A stretch of 64,000 nt of DNA from Microplitis mediator (Eukaryota > Arthropoda > Insecta > Hymenoptera > Braconidae): the NCBI RefSeq assembly GCF_029852145.1, contig NC_079977.1, positions 7,770,837 through 7,834,836 of the forward strand, written 5' to 3'. Numbering within the stretch: the stretch's first letter is position 1; each line of letters starts with the position of its first letter. The position numbers and the translations under genes were made by a program. A model generated the notes under the pieces. The model was not told the DNA's origin and made no database searches. It was given only the letters and a program-made list of their open reading frames with translations. Positions 21,092 to 32,924 of the stretch are shown one piece after another.

Positions 21092-21589
21092 TAATGTGCC
21101 CAAATGTGTCTGATATCATACCAACTCTTTCTCTTTATAGTCTCTTTCGATCATCAGATAATGTCATGTAACTTGTTCCTTAGTTTTAAACATACTGTCA
21201 GCAAAAAATTGAAAAAACCCAGTCTTTAATGTTTTTCTCGGATATTCCATATATCATTGCTCTGACCTAAGTCAAAACTCATTCAAATCTTGATTTCGAT
21301 CACTGACATTGATTTCTGCCTCAATACATTTATTTCAGAGAACATAATCGATAATAAAAATTTAAAAGCAGCTTCTTCATTAATGATTTTCGATTCTTAA
21401 CTTTTCAAACTCTAGCATAAAACGTAACTTGTTAGAGCTTGAAAAGCTCATAAAAAATAATAGCAGGTAATAGCATTTTCGATCTAGAAGAGCTTGAAAA
21501 TATATTCAAAGGAATGTTTACAAGCTCCTTGAGCTCGAAAACAGCGGGAAGTTCTGGGGCTGGCCCACAGGGTCAACCGACGCCCAGAT
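21092..21589. other. Non-coding DNA between the AACTTCCC repeat and the 139-bp satellite (block A)
   Basis: No open frame of note. Contains GAGCTTGAAAATATATTCA (21489 on), a phrase with a relative near 33359-33410. Copies: 36204-36701 and 60287-60784. Confidence 0.4.
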
Positions 21590-22715
21590 TTTTTTTTCAG
21601 TATAGTACATAAGTAGACGATACAATTAATCGTCATACTTAATTTAAACTCTGTAACACATATATTTAAAAAACGGGAATACACTAACGTTTGACACTCT
21701 CGCAAACTCCTTTAGAAGTTGAATCTATTAAATCCGGTTTGTGAGAGATACTTACACAGAAAGAAAAGTTATCTTGAATTAAGAAAATATTTTGGAAGCC
21801 AAATGTTTTCGGGAATCAAATCAAGATTTTCTTGAGCCAAGAGAATTTGTCTTGATTAAAAAAAATTTGCCTTGGTCGGAGAAAATTTCTACTTTATCTG
21901 AGAAAATTTAGGTTTCTAAAAAAATTTTCTTGAATCAAGAATATTTATCTTCAGTCGAGAATTTTTTTTTCTGTGTACATGACAAAGTTAATGTTCATGC
22001 CGAATTTAAACTATGTACCATATATATTCAATGAACGGAAGCATATTAACCTTGAACGCCCCGCGAACCCCCTTAGGAGTTGATTTTATTAAAGCCGTTT
22101 CATGAGGGGCACCTACATGACATAATAAACGTTCACGCTGAATTTCAACTCTGTAACGTATGTATTTGCATAACGGAAGCATATTAACGCTTGACGCAAA
22201 CCCCCTTAGGAGTAAAGTTTTTCGAAGCAGTTTTATAAGGGATACCTACATGACATAATAAACGCTCACTCTGAATTTCAACTTTGTAACACATATATTT
22301 TAAAAAGGGAAGTATCTTAACGTTTGATGCCCCCGCATCTCCTTTTGGAAGCCGATTTTATCATAGCCATTTAGTGGGGTATACTTGCATGACATAATAA
22401 ACGTTCAGGCCGAATTTTGAGTCAGTTACACCTATACTCAAAAAACAGGAGTATATCATCGTTTGACGCCCCCGCGAACCCCCTTTGGAGTTGATTTTAT
22501 TAAAGTCGTTTCATGAGGGATCCCTAAATGACATAATAAACGTTCATGCCGAATTTCAACACTGTAACGTATGTATTTGAAAAACGGAAGCATATTAACG
22601 CTTGAAGCCCACGCAAACCCTGTTAGGAGTAAATTTTATTAACGCCCTTATGAAGAATACCTATATTACATATCAAACGTTCACGCTGAATTTTAAATCC
22701 GTAAGCCTTATAGTT
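21590..22715. repeat. 139-bp satellite-like array, block A
   Basis: About six units. The marker GACATAATAAACGTTCA or variants lies at 21980, 22119, 22252, 22391, 22530 and near 22668, giving spacings of 133-139 bases. Each unit has CTGTAACRYATRTATTT, CGGAAGCATATTAACG and CCCCCTTAGGAGT-like phrases. Units differ by 10-20 percent by eye, so the array is old. A MITE (21755-21975) splits the first unit. Confidence 0.75.
21755..21975. mobile_element. 221-bp MITE (CACAGAAAG type), block A
   Basis: Ends CACAGAAAGAAAAGTTATC and ...TTTTTTTTTCTGTG, flanked by TA at 21753-21754 and 21976-21977. Removing it with one TA restores the satellite phrase ATACTTACATGACA, matching neighbouring units. Interior is rich in TCTTGA/AAGATTTTCTTGA inverted phrases. 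Confidence 0.8.
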
Positions 22716-22734
22716 CCAGAGATACTATATTGAA

Positions 22735-23900
22735 TAGGTTTACATTCTTATTTAGTTACAAATAAGTCAGATTAGACTCTTTTATTTTGACTGTTCAATA
22801 AACTGTAATATACGATTCAGTTGACAGAAACAATTGATAAATGAAACAAACTCTAATCTATAAAAAAAATATAAAAAACAATTAACGCTAATGGAATCAA
22901 AACAATTGATGGCTGTAATTTAACTGTTTTTTTCTTATACTTTTAGACAAATAATTTAAATACCCGAATCCTGAGTTATAATTGATTTAAAAAGTAGCCT
23001 ATATTGTAAGTGACAGCATCTTGTATATGTATAAAAAATTTCATCTCAATCAGATAAGTGGTTGATTAGTTATAAAGGTACAAACCGACAGAGAGACAGA
23101 CAGACGAAAATTCCAAAAAGGGTAGATAATGTATGAGTAGGTCATAAAAATGATATTTGACGCATAATTCGAAATAAAAACGCCATGTACAGACAGAGCC
23201 TATAGATTTATATATATGTAAAGGTACACAAAAACGGGTGATAAATAATATAAATGATTATTTATAGGTTATGATCTTCATTTATTTTACATATTGTGTA
23301 AGATATGTTATTTTGTCTTTTTAATCCTATATATCATACAAAAAATTAAAAAAATTCAAGGAATAAATTAAATCGATTTACATTCTTACTTAGTTACTTT
23401 TAAGTCAGATGAGACACTCTTATTTTGACTGTTTACTAAAGTTAGTTAGTTCTTCAATAAGGCATTGGGATAACCTATCAATTTAATTGACAGAAACAAT
23501 TGATAAATGAAACAAAATCTAATCTATGAAAAAAAACATAAAAAACAATTGATATGCGTTATATAGAAACAATTGACGCTAATGGAATAAAAACAATTGA
23601 TGGCTGTAATTTAACTGTTTTTCTATTGTACTTTTAGAAAAATAATTTATATATCCGAATTCTGATTTATAATTAATTTAAAAAGTAGCCTATATTCTAA
23701 GTGACAGCATCTTGTATATGTATAAAAAATTTCATCTCAATCAGATGAGTGGTTAATCAGTTATAAAGGTACAAACAGACAGACAAAAATTCCAAAAAGG
23801 GTAAATACAGTATGAGTAGGTCATAAAAATGATATTTTGACGCATAATTCGAAATAAAAACACCATGTACAGACAGAGCCTATCGATTTATATATTAGTA
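22735..23900. repeat. Imperfect tandem repeat of about 640 bp, block A
   Basis: Two diverged units, about 22738-23217 and 23377-23897. Both run TTTACATTCTTA, AACAATTGATAAATGAAACA, TCTTGTATATGTATAAAAAA, ACAGACAGAC, TAGGTCATAAAAATGATATT and end GTACAGACAGAGCCTAT. Phrases of this type are common at transposon ends in insects, but I cannot name the family. No protein is encoded. Confidence 0.6.
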
Positions 23901-24255
23901 TAGATTATTATATAATTTTCGAGGGATTCGAACATGGGTTCATGGAATCAGAAGTATTGTTTGCTACGTGTGTAGCTACATCGAAATCATAATAAACCGG
24001 AGAAATTCTGTATTAAAACTGTGGTTAAATAAATTTTGATGTATGATTAATAATTAATTCTACTAATAAATAAATTTTAATTATTATTTCAATGAATTCT
24101 AGGGTTACTATAAGAGAAATCGAATCTTGTGTTTAATTTTTTTACAAATACTGCATTTTAATAAATTACAATTCAACCATTTACAATTTTCCCCCAAACA
24201 ATTAGTTTATATTTTCAAATTTTATAATTTATTGATGCTATAATTTCATCTTATT

Positions 24256-24653
24256 CCAAAATGATTGATGATTTCTTGACTTTAATATCGCCGTTAGGTA
24301 TATAATACTTCTAATGGCTTCTTTCTCTGAGTTTTTACCTTGTAGAACCATCAACTGGCTAAATGGACCGATGAAGTTTCTATGGATAAATATAATCAAT
24401 TTCGATTATAAGCTTTCAGTTTTTTTTTTGTTTATTATTGTAAATATATATTCTACATATCTTAATGCTATCAATGCCCTTTCTAACTCAAAAGCTCAAC
24501 GATTGATTAGGAATTTTCGTATTTATAAAGTATCTTTTGATTTCGAAGTCAATCGATCCTTTAATGTATTCCATATGTGATCTTATTTTAAAACTCAGAA
24601 CATTACATGTAATTTTAGATGAACCATCAATCTTATCATAAAAACCAAAGAAT
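24256..24653 (-). pseudogene. Possible degraded coding fragment, unidentified (block A)
   Basis: On the minus strand three open stretches follow each other in different frames: one of about 55 codons containing KIDGSSKITC and DFEIKRYFINTKIPNQ, one with ELERALIALRYVEYIF, and one with HRNFIGPFSQLMVLQ and EKEAIRSIIYLTAIL. Composition looks protein-like (amphipathic, few rare runs), unlike the frames of the plus strand. I recognise no family. It could equally be chance in AT-rich DNA. Confidence 0.25.
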
Positions 24654-25467
24654 ACTTTTTAACAATTAAACTTCAAACTTAATTTATTTGATTCTATATT
24701 GAGATGATTGGATTCCATATAATTATTGGACGTTTAATATTCTATTAGGTTTTTTATTTAAACTATCGGATCTGATTTCAAGTAGGACACTAAAATATTT
24801 CATAATTAAACTATACACTCGAATTATTTATCAAATTTTGAATTGATCATTAATAATATAGTAAAAAAGCACAGAATACTTTTCTGTAGATAATTTAATT
24901 CTTTTCAACTTCAATATTTGGCATTTAACTTGAAAAATTTTGACAATTTTTTTTTGTTCTATAGTCTTGAGAATGTTTGACAATGTCAAAATAAAATTTA
25001 TTTTGTAATTAATGTTTATTTGAAAGGTTGAAATAATTAAATAATGAGAAATCAACTTCCTTTTTAGCCGCCGAATGGCCTGTTCTTTTTTGCTAAGGTG
25101 CGTATATTATTTTTCGTTCGACGAAGCCGGAAAGTGACAACTTCGTTCAGGACAACGGCCGGAAAGTTGCCTTTTTCCGGCCGGACGGCAAAAAAGTCCT
25201 TTATAACTATATTTATTTCTATAAACAATTTATTCAACGTTTTCATATTATTTTATTTATTATATTTATTATATTTTCTTTCATTCAATGCGCTTGAGAA
25301 TTTTCAATTATGGAAATCTGACCAATGAATTTAAATATTCGGGTGCTCAGCTGGTGAAAACTTTGTATCAGCCAATAGATTTTGATTTTCAAGTTAAATG
25401 GCGTTTCCTTGGGAAACATTAAAAGCTTAAATAAGTTGCTGTTAAGTCTTCGACTTTAATTAGCAAC
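24654..25467. other. 5' flank of the small spliced gene, with a GC-richer island (block A)
   Basis: Mostly AT-rich without genes. Bases 25065-25200 are GC-rich for this window and hold several CCGGAA/TTCCGG sites, including CGGCCGGAAAGTTGCC and TTTTTCCGGCCGG that can pair. CCGGAA is the core of ETS-type promoter sites, so this may be regulatory; the short frames on both strands here look incidental. A CCAAT phrase (CAGCCAATAG) lies about 100 bases before the ATG. Copies: 39766-40579 and 56409-57222. Confidence 0.35.
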
Positions 25468-25999
25468 ATGTCATCAAACAAGAAAGACATGCCGTCAGGA
25501 TTCATATTCGTAAGTGTTTTGTAATATATTGTAATATATTGTAATATACTTAGTGAATTATTTATTTCATATATTCAATAGATATATTTTTATATTTATG
25601 AATAATTTTTTTTTTTAAACTCTGTATTAGCAATCAGAACATACATCATTGAAACCATTTGTGTTAAGAGCTGAGGCTACACCACCACAGAGAAATGAAG
25701 ATGTAAGTAAGAATTTAAAATATCTTGTTAAATATTGTAAATTTTATTATATACATTTAGTTATTAAAATCTAACTTTCATTTAATAGCTATCACATTTG
25801 TATTCGGCGCCATGTAGTCCAGCTGAGGTGGTAAGTAGTATTTTTAAAATTATAACAATGTACACTTTTGCATTTTCTCTGTTGATAACAGATATTTGAA
25901 TTGTTGATAGCAATAAATAGTTGATATTAATTATAATATTAATTCTTTCAGGAAAAAAAATTAAAAGAAAAAGAAACGCCAGTAAAAAAAAACAAATAG
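25468..25999 (+). CDS. Small four-exon gene of unknown function (67 aa), block A copy
   Basis: Exons 25468-25509, 25631-25702, 25789-25830 and 25952-25999. The donors are GTAAGTG, GTAAGTA and GTAAGTA; acceptors end TATTAG, TTTAATAG and TTCTTTCAG. All three introns (121, 86 and 121 bases) are phase 0 and the joined frame is open from ATG to TAG. The product would be 67 residues: it starts MSSNKKDMPSGFIF, has a proline/serine-rich middle (TPPQRNED, APCSPAEV) and a strongly basic tail (EKKLKEKETPVKKNK). No signal peptide or membrane segment, so probably a small soluble, perhaps nuclear, protein. I do not recognise the family. Four perfect-looking splice signals with phase-0 exons are very unlikely by chance in this AT-rich DNA. 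Alternatives: first exon could be preceded by a non-coding exon, or this could be a recently dead duplicate. Confidence 0.72.
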
Positions 26000-27045
26000 C
26001 GAGGAAAACATATCTTTGTTTATTTGGTGATACATTTTAATTTGAATTTCGGGTAGTAAAGATTTCACGATTATTTTTGAATATGTAATGAAATGCGAGG
26101 GGATTATAATTTATGTATTTATTATAAGAACACATGTATTGTCATTTTTTTTATAATTTATTTTATTTTTTTATAACTATTTTAATTATAATTGAAGACA
26201 TGTAGTTAATATGAACATTATGTTAATAGATTATTGAATTTGTAATGTGTAATTTGTGTAATTAAATATAAAATAATTAAAGTATTATTTGTAATTTGTC
26301 AAGTATAATATAATTGATATGTATTTTTATTCCTCAGTACTTTTCCCATTGTTATATAGAATTCTTAATATTCATAATTACAATTTCTATTATCAGTCAA
26401 TATTATTTATTTACTTTCTCATACTATTTAAATATATATATAAACTCTCCATATATATTAATATAACAATTTATATAAGCTATTAAAGTTCTTTGTAAAT
26501 TTATGATATCTTTATTAAACGAAAGTATAGTAAAATTACAAAATTTAGTATCGTAATGAAATGCTATTGTATATTCATTTTACATGCACTCGTCGAACGT
26601 TTTACCACAACAATATGTATACTTATGGTAACAATACCGTATCCCGACATGAAAAAACTTTATATGTGGAAAAAATATACTTTAAAATATATGAATATTA
26701 TAATGTGATATATTGCACAATATATAAAATAATATTTATATTTTTGCCGTATTAATATATGATAATATATTGAAAAAAAATATATTGCTACAATATATTA
26801 ATTATATAACTTTTATATCAATATAACTTTTTTTATGTATGTTTAGCATATATATCTTGGTATATTTTATTATATATTGATATATTGTATTGAAAGTAGT
26901 ATATTTATTAATATACAGTATGATTTATACGGTTTATATAAGTTTTCCAGTATATTGCAAAATATATGGTACTCCATATATTTTTCGTACTATGGTATGT
27001 TACATAATAAAAACCTTGCATTTTAGTTTGTAATTTTCATTTCTA
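26000..27045. other. 3' flank of the small gene and AT-rich (TATATA) DNA, block A
   Basis: Several AATAAA-like and ATTAAA signals follow within 300 bases of the stop. From about 26560 to 27040 the sequence is dominated by ATATAT/AATATA with a GTATCCCGACATGAAAAAAC phrase at 26640-26660 that weakly resembles the CCCGTATGAAAA transposon end; a small related MITE is possible. Copies: 41112-42157 and 54831-55876. Confidence 0.4.
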
Positions 27046-27486
27046 CCCGTATGAAAATAACATATATGTTTTAAATATAATGAAAAAATATATTTCTGTT
27101 TTATATTATAAAATATATTTCAACCATATATAGTAAAATATAGTTCTGTTATATATTATAAAATATATTTCAACCATATATAGTTAAATATATTTCTGTT
27201 ATATATTACAAAATATATTTTAACCGTATATAGTAAAATATATTTTTGTTATATATTATAAAGTATATGTTTACCATATATAGTAAAATCAAAAGACACG
27301 GTCGTGTCTCGCGCCAACTATGCATCGAATCGTGCGAGAGCGCGATAATTTTTACTGTGTATTTATATGAACGAACTATTAAGTTGTTGATATTCAAATT
27401 TCCAAATTAAATTATAAAAAATCCACCCTCTTATAATGAATCAGTAAAAAGTACTGCAAATCAGTGAATATTCACTGATTGGACTA

Positions 27487-27791
27487 CACTCAGAAAATTA
27501 AATGATAGGAATTATCATCTAGTGATGGTAAAATTTTTACTATCAATCCGATAGTAGTGAATATTATCTAAATGATTGTTTAAATCATCTAGATTATAAT
27601 AAAATTAATTTCAATCCCTGATAGTAACTGTTATCATCCTGATGGTAATTTTTACCATCCTGATATTATTAACTCTATTAAAAAAAAATTATAACACTAA
27701 CTATCTTTGCATTTAAAAACTTTCGAATCATTTTAGATGATTGAAATTAAAAATTTAGGATAATAAACACAATTACTTAATTTTCTGAGTG
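27487..27791. mobile_element. 305-bp MITE (CACTCAG type), block A
   Basis: Ends CACTCAGAAAATTAA and TTAATTTTCTGAGTG, flanked by TA (27485-27486 and 27792-27793). The interior repeats GATGGTAA/TTACCATC and GATAGTAA phrases, so it folds. It sits inside the 5.9-kb transposon. Confidence 0.8.
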
Positions 27792-27793
27792 TA

Positions 27794-28819
27794 CTTTTCA
27801 CTGATTCATTCCAAGAGAGTAGTGAATTTTGAGTTAAAATAGCTTTAGATACGCCATATAAATGAATGATTCTCCTTCGATTGCGACTTTAATCGAATTA
27901 TTGGGCTCAGTACCTAAAAAGTTATACCTCATAGCAACATCTTATGCGCTAAATGTGGATATTTTCATATATTATAAATTTTATTATACTCATTTGTGCT
28001 ATATATTGTAAAAAAAGAGAACAATAGCCGTAAAAATATATCAACTGGTAACGATGAGAGCGTATATTATTCATATTATTATATTTATAATATAAATAAA
28101 AGATTTCACTACCTGGATGGTAAAATTTATAATCCTTGATATTTATAAAAGTTTATAATTTTTATTATCACACATAAAAATAGGTAACATTAATTTGGTA
28201 CAGTTTATGATCCAAAGTTTGTATCGTTTATTATATGATCTGTTACTTATAATTGAAAACTATCGTTTATAAATATTATCATCAAAATAATAACCGTTGA
28301 AAACTACAATTTTAAGCCCTGTGATAAAAGATGATAATAGTTAAACCACCAGAGCTAATTGAAGTTTTCTTCTTTCACTGACTACGGTTTATTTTTTAAT
28401 TTTATTATTTATTTTCCTAAGAGTAATGTACAAAAAATGCTCTAAGTAAATGTGCAATTTTTTTTATCAGCTATAAATTGGACCAACTTATTTAAATTGT
28501 AGTTTTAAAAAATAAATGTAAATAAGTTAACAAAGTCTTTAATCCATTTTTTCGTATCACAACTCAATCATTACACAAATAAAAAAAAATATATATGTAC
28601 ATCAGTAGTTATAAGTGAATTAATAAAATAATATGACTAACAGGCATTTTGATAAAAATTTTTCATTCAACAAATAAAATCAATTGAGTTAATTTTGAGG
28701 ACTTTTTTATCATTTTCATTAGAAGACATTTGTATTTTACAAATACAAAAAAATTATAAAAGTAATAATAATAAATATTAAATTTAGTAACTGTTTGTAT
28801 AAAATTATATTTCTAAGTA
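27794..28819. other. AT-rich transposon-internal non-coding DNA, block A
   Basis: No open frame. Lies between a MITE and the 3' end of the transposase remnant. Copies: 42906-43931 and 53057-54082. Part of it (from about 28590) is also present in the deleted element ending at 35476. Confidence 0.4.
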
Positions 28820-31036
28820 TTATGTTAACAATTCTGACTCACACATATGTACATAAGCCACAAATGACTTTAATTTTGTCATTTCAAATATCATAACTTT
28901 TTTTTTTTTATCACCTTAACATTTACAGCTGCTACAATTGGAATTTTTTCGTCTAAAATGATAAAATGGTTTAGTCTCTTATTACGTATCAAAGACTCAT
29001 TTTTGATGGTATAATAATAGCCAATTAAATAATTGTCTTCTTGAAGTTTTGTTTTTAAGTTTATGAAACTTTGAATTTCCAAAATTTTACCATTTTGCAA
29101 TATAACATTAAAATTTACTCTTTTGTTTTCGCGTTTATATTTCACACTTGTTTAATTTCTTGATTAACCAAACATCTATTGTAAGTAAATATTAGTGTAT
29201 TTAGATCTATTGTTATATTCAAGCTTTTTAACGCTAAATGTTGGTCCACAGGTAATGTATTTATTAACATTTTTTGCCCAATTATTATACATTTGTCAAC
29301 TTTCTGATCTTTCGCTGGTTTACGATTCATCAAACGATCTAGATATTTTTTTTGTTGAAAGTCTAAATCGTTTTTACAAAGATTAAATAATCGATCGATG
29401 ACACATTTCAATCTAAATGAGTCACAAATTTGAGTAATTACCCCATTACGACTTTTTACGTAATTTTCTAATGTCTGGTTAAAATCTTTTTATATAAAGG
29501 CACTATGTGTCCAGAGTGGGCCCCAATTTTCAACGCTACTGACCAAATGGGCTAACAAATGAACATTAAAGCTGACGAATTTTTCACCATTCAGCTCTTG
29601 AACTCATAGAATAAAATTATTCAAGCATTTATTGGCATAAACTAATTCTGACTTCAGTATCGATCGTTTGACATGAATTGCTTTCCCATCCACTAACAAT
29701 GCCCAGTGATTAACATATTCTTTTGAGAAATACATTTCAAGCACAGGCAGACTATATGCTAAGAGAAAAACTACCCACTCATGGGCTTTCATGTGATGAC
29801 GATCTTTCAAAGGCCGTGGTGTCCGTGAAAAATAAGAGGTTGGAAGAAACGACGTAATAAACGAATCTACCAATTCAAGAGCTCCTCCGATATAAAATTT
29901 TTCGCCCTTATAAGATGGAGTAAACCATAGGTCTGCGAATTGACGACACACTCCCAATCCAACACAATGCATCCACTCAGCATCCAAATTATGAATGATA
30001 TCATAGTTTTGAAGTTCACATAAAACAGATATTTTTTTGATTCCTTTTCTATCGTCTTGTTTTTTTTTTTTTTTAGCATGCATTAAGGTTTGGTCATGGG
30101 TTCTTAATCCCTCATCGAAAAAATTTCCATCGATTACTTGATAAACTGTTGTAAATCCTCTGCCTTTACTTACTGTTATGCCTGGATGTAAACATAAACC
30201 GCATCCATACTTGCCATTTAACTGCTTTACCCCTTGCACAAATGGGCGAGCGACAGAATCACAAACACCCATCAAGGTTACAACACGTTTGTGATATGTT
30301 TGTCCTTTGTATGAATAAGTAAAGCCTTCACTTAGAAGTTTTTTAGCTTCATTCGTAAACGGCCTTAAGTATCCATTCATACTTTTTGGCTTACCAGACC
30401 CGAACCAGATAGAAGAAAGCATGATATGGTTCCTTCGTTCAAATGGATTTAATTCATTGATTGTACAAAGTATGGGGTAGATTGAAGTATTGGAACTGTC
30501 AAAAATAGGTGCTCCATCTATGCTGTAATTGATCGAAATCATATCATCGTGAGTCACTTGTTTTTTGTACATTTTACCGTCGTAAATAACTTCAATAGCA
30601 TATTTGCATGCCTTCTTTCGATTGACGGAATACAAATAATGAGCATCAGATGTTTCAAATACTTCACGCAATTGGTCGATTAATGGCAAGTGTAAAAATG
30701 AGCCTTCATTAGACTTGGAATCAAATTCGTATGAATACTCATTACAACTACTTGGACAATTATTTTCACTACCTAAATAATTTCTACATGCAACGCAAAC
30801 ATAGTAGAAATATTAAGTAAGTCGACAATATCTTGTGCAACTGTATAAGTGATATTACGTCGCCATTTGATAGCCAAGACGAGAAGATTATTGACAAGAT
30901 GACATTTAGGTAGCTTGGCTTGTTTGAATACAGAACTATGATCATTATCATTATTTGATAAGCATTATTTTTGGTTAATGCAAGTAGGATCGGCATATTC
31001 ATTAACATCTTGGTTAAGTGACTCAACTTCATGATA
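28820..31036 (-). pseudogene. CACTA-like transposase, decayed copy in block A
   Basis: The main open piece (29604-30689, 361 codons) matches the 298-1575 frame throughout: SIDGAPIFDSS, GKPKSMNGYLRPF, GVCDSVARP, YGCGLC, MHCVGLGVC, HMKAHEWVVFLL. Upstream, homology-like frame continues into a CVAC...C...C cluster near 30740-30800 and a further N-terminal stretch to about 31036 that is frameshifted and has a stop. Downstream: TGA at 29604-29606 (Gly in the first copy), TAA at 29490-29492 (Tyr in the first copy), a frameshift at about 29142, and another in the A-run near 28895-28906, before the last conserved stretch ending ESELLT. Small frames in other phases are by-products. Not functional. Confidence 0.75.
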
Positions 31037-31903
31037 ATTCTTTAAGAAACATAATATTTAACTATTATTAATTTTATAAAAGAAGTATTGCAAATTGCAT
31101 GGAAAATAAATTAAACAATAATTATTACTCATGAAGAATACAATCCAAGTGAAATAGAATTGATATGTGAAGAAAAGAAATATAAATCATTCAAATCTAA
31201 TAAAATAAAAGTATCTCCCTAGATTTTATACTAAACAGAATTTTACAAGTTCTAGAGGGTGGGTCCAAGGGTGGTTTTGAGCTTCAAAAAGTTATAGTAA
31301 TCATTAATCAAATCGATATAAAATAACGGTGATAAATTTTCTGGGTTTGGTATAAATAAATATTCTGTTTAAAAAATGAGAGATATGATGAGATTAATGA
31401 AAGGATCATTTTCATAGAAATTTTAATGTCCTACTAAAATAATAACCTATAATTTTATCAAATTTTTCATTTTTACCCACAATCATAAGCTCTTGGAGAA
31501 TCTTTTTTTTTTTTTATATTTGATAACTCCAAAAAAAAATTTTATTAAAACTTGAATCAAAATTCTATTAAAAAGATGACTGATACGATAAATTTGATAA
31601 GAAATTTTTTTATAGGAAAATTAAAATTACATACAAAAAAGCTCACTGACAATTTTTCATATTTTACCCCGATTTTTAGCTTTAAATTTTTAGAAAATAA
31701 TTTTTCATTTGATTACCCGAAAAAATATTATCGCGACGAATCAAAATTCTATCAGAACGATGAGAGATACGATAAAGTTGATGAAAATTTTTTTTATAGG
31801 AAAATAAATTTTCTATCATAAAGATTTTATACAAATTTTTTGTATGCCCAATATTTCACCTGTAATTTACATTTAAATTTTAACAAATGTTTGTTATATA
31901 ATA
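31037..31903. other. 5' non-coding part of the 5.9-kb transposon, block A
   Basis: AT-rich. The phrases TGATAAATTTTCTGGG, AACTTGAATCAAAATTCTAT and ATCAAAATTCTATCAGAACG recur in partly tandem form; the frame across 31552-31821 reflects this repeat. It is shared, in inverted orientation, with the deleted element at 34500-35030. Copies: 46149-47015 and 49973-50839. Confidence 0.4.
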
Positions 31904-32242
31904 CACTGAGAGAAAAAAATGTATATTTCCAATAAGAAATGCTTAATTGAAGTATTATTTTTCTTGAATAGTGACAAGGAAATATTTTCTTGTTCATAAT
32001 GAAAATTTACACCTGTACACTGAGCAGGAAAATCAAGGTTAAACAACAAATAATTTCTTAAAATGATTTTGAACAATCTAATGCAATTATTTATTTAAAT
32101 ATTTTTTTATTTTAAAAAAATAATTTCTTGCTATATGTCTATTTTTATTAAAAAAAAAATATATTTTATTGATGATCATCAAGCACATAAAGCCTTGAAA
32201 CAAGAAATTATTTCTTGTCAAAAGTATTTTTTTCGCCGTGTG
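31904..32242. mobile_element. 339-bp MITE (CACTGAGAG type), block A
   Basis: Starts CACTGAGAGAAAAAAATGTA and ends AGTATTTTTTTCGCCGTGTG, an imperfect inverted repeat, flanked by TA (31902-31903 and 32243-32244). Interior AAGAAATTATTTCTTG phrases fold. Nested in the 5.9-kb transposon. Confidence 0.7.
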
Positions 32243-32924
32243 TAAAAAATTTATGAGTAAACTGATAAGTTGTTAATGAAAATAAGAAGTATTATTGTTT
32301 AGGTTAATAATAAATTTTCATTCTGACGATTTTGAATCAAGTGAATATTTTTACTTGAATTCATTTTTTTTTATCAGTATATATAACACTGTACTTAGTG
32401 TGACTCACATCTTTGATATTTGAAACTTTTACACCAGATTATTTACATTATACCGGGAACTATTAATTTTTTATAGTGTAATTTTAAACGAATTTTGAAG
32501 TGTTTTACGAACATAAGGGTTGATAAGGGAATAGTTTGTAGATTTGAGAGATTAATAGTCTAATCTAGAAAAATTCAATTTTTACCATGGTCATACGAAT
32601 AAGAAATTTTTTTTTCCATAGACAATATAAATATATGTTTTTATATATGATAAGAATATATTTTTCGTACGTGATAAAAATATAGTTTTCGTATATGAAA
32701 ACAATATCTATTTTCATATATCATAAAAATATATTTTTTGTATATGATTGATATATATATTTTATACATGGTAAACATACACGGACTCGTATATGATGAG
32801 TATTATATTTTTTAATATAAAAAAAATATATCAGAAAATATAGTTAAATTCGCCACATATATTTTCTGATAATTATCATATATTTTTACATATATTTTGA
32901 CCATATATGTTATTTTCATAGGGG

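Larger units (their letters stand above)
27046..32924 (-). mobile_element. 5.9-kb transposon with CCCSTATGAAAATAAC ends carrying the dead CACTA-like transposase, block A
   Basis: Left end CCCGTATGAAAATAAC (27046) and right end GTTATTTTCATAGGGG (to 32924) are inverted repeats agreeing for about 23 bases with one mismatch. Subterminal AT-rich repeats occur on both sides: a 50-bp unit CCATATATAGTAAAATATA at 27120-27290, and TATATGATAAGAATATA-type units at 32630-32760. The transposase remnant (28820-31036) and two TA-flanked MITEs lie inside. No clear target duplication (TTCTA left, GGTGC right). The ends do not start CACTA, so pairing of this transposase with these ends is an inference. Confidence 0.6.

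Noticed and set aside
25064..25328. Overlapping frames of 60 and 76 codons on both strands in the GC-richer island
   Set aside because: Mutually overlapping and explained by inverted CCGGAA-rich sequence; the spliced gene just downstream is a better call.
31552..31821. 89-codon frame (copies at 46664-46933 and 50055-50324)
   Set aside because: Made of repeated AT-rich phrases, no protein-like conservation beyond the duplication itself.
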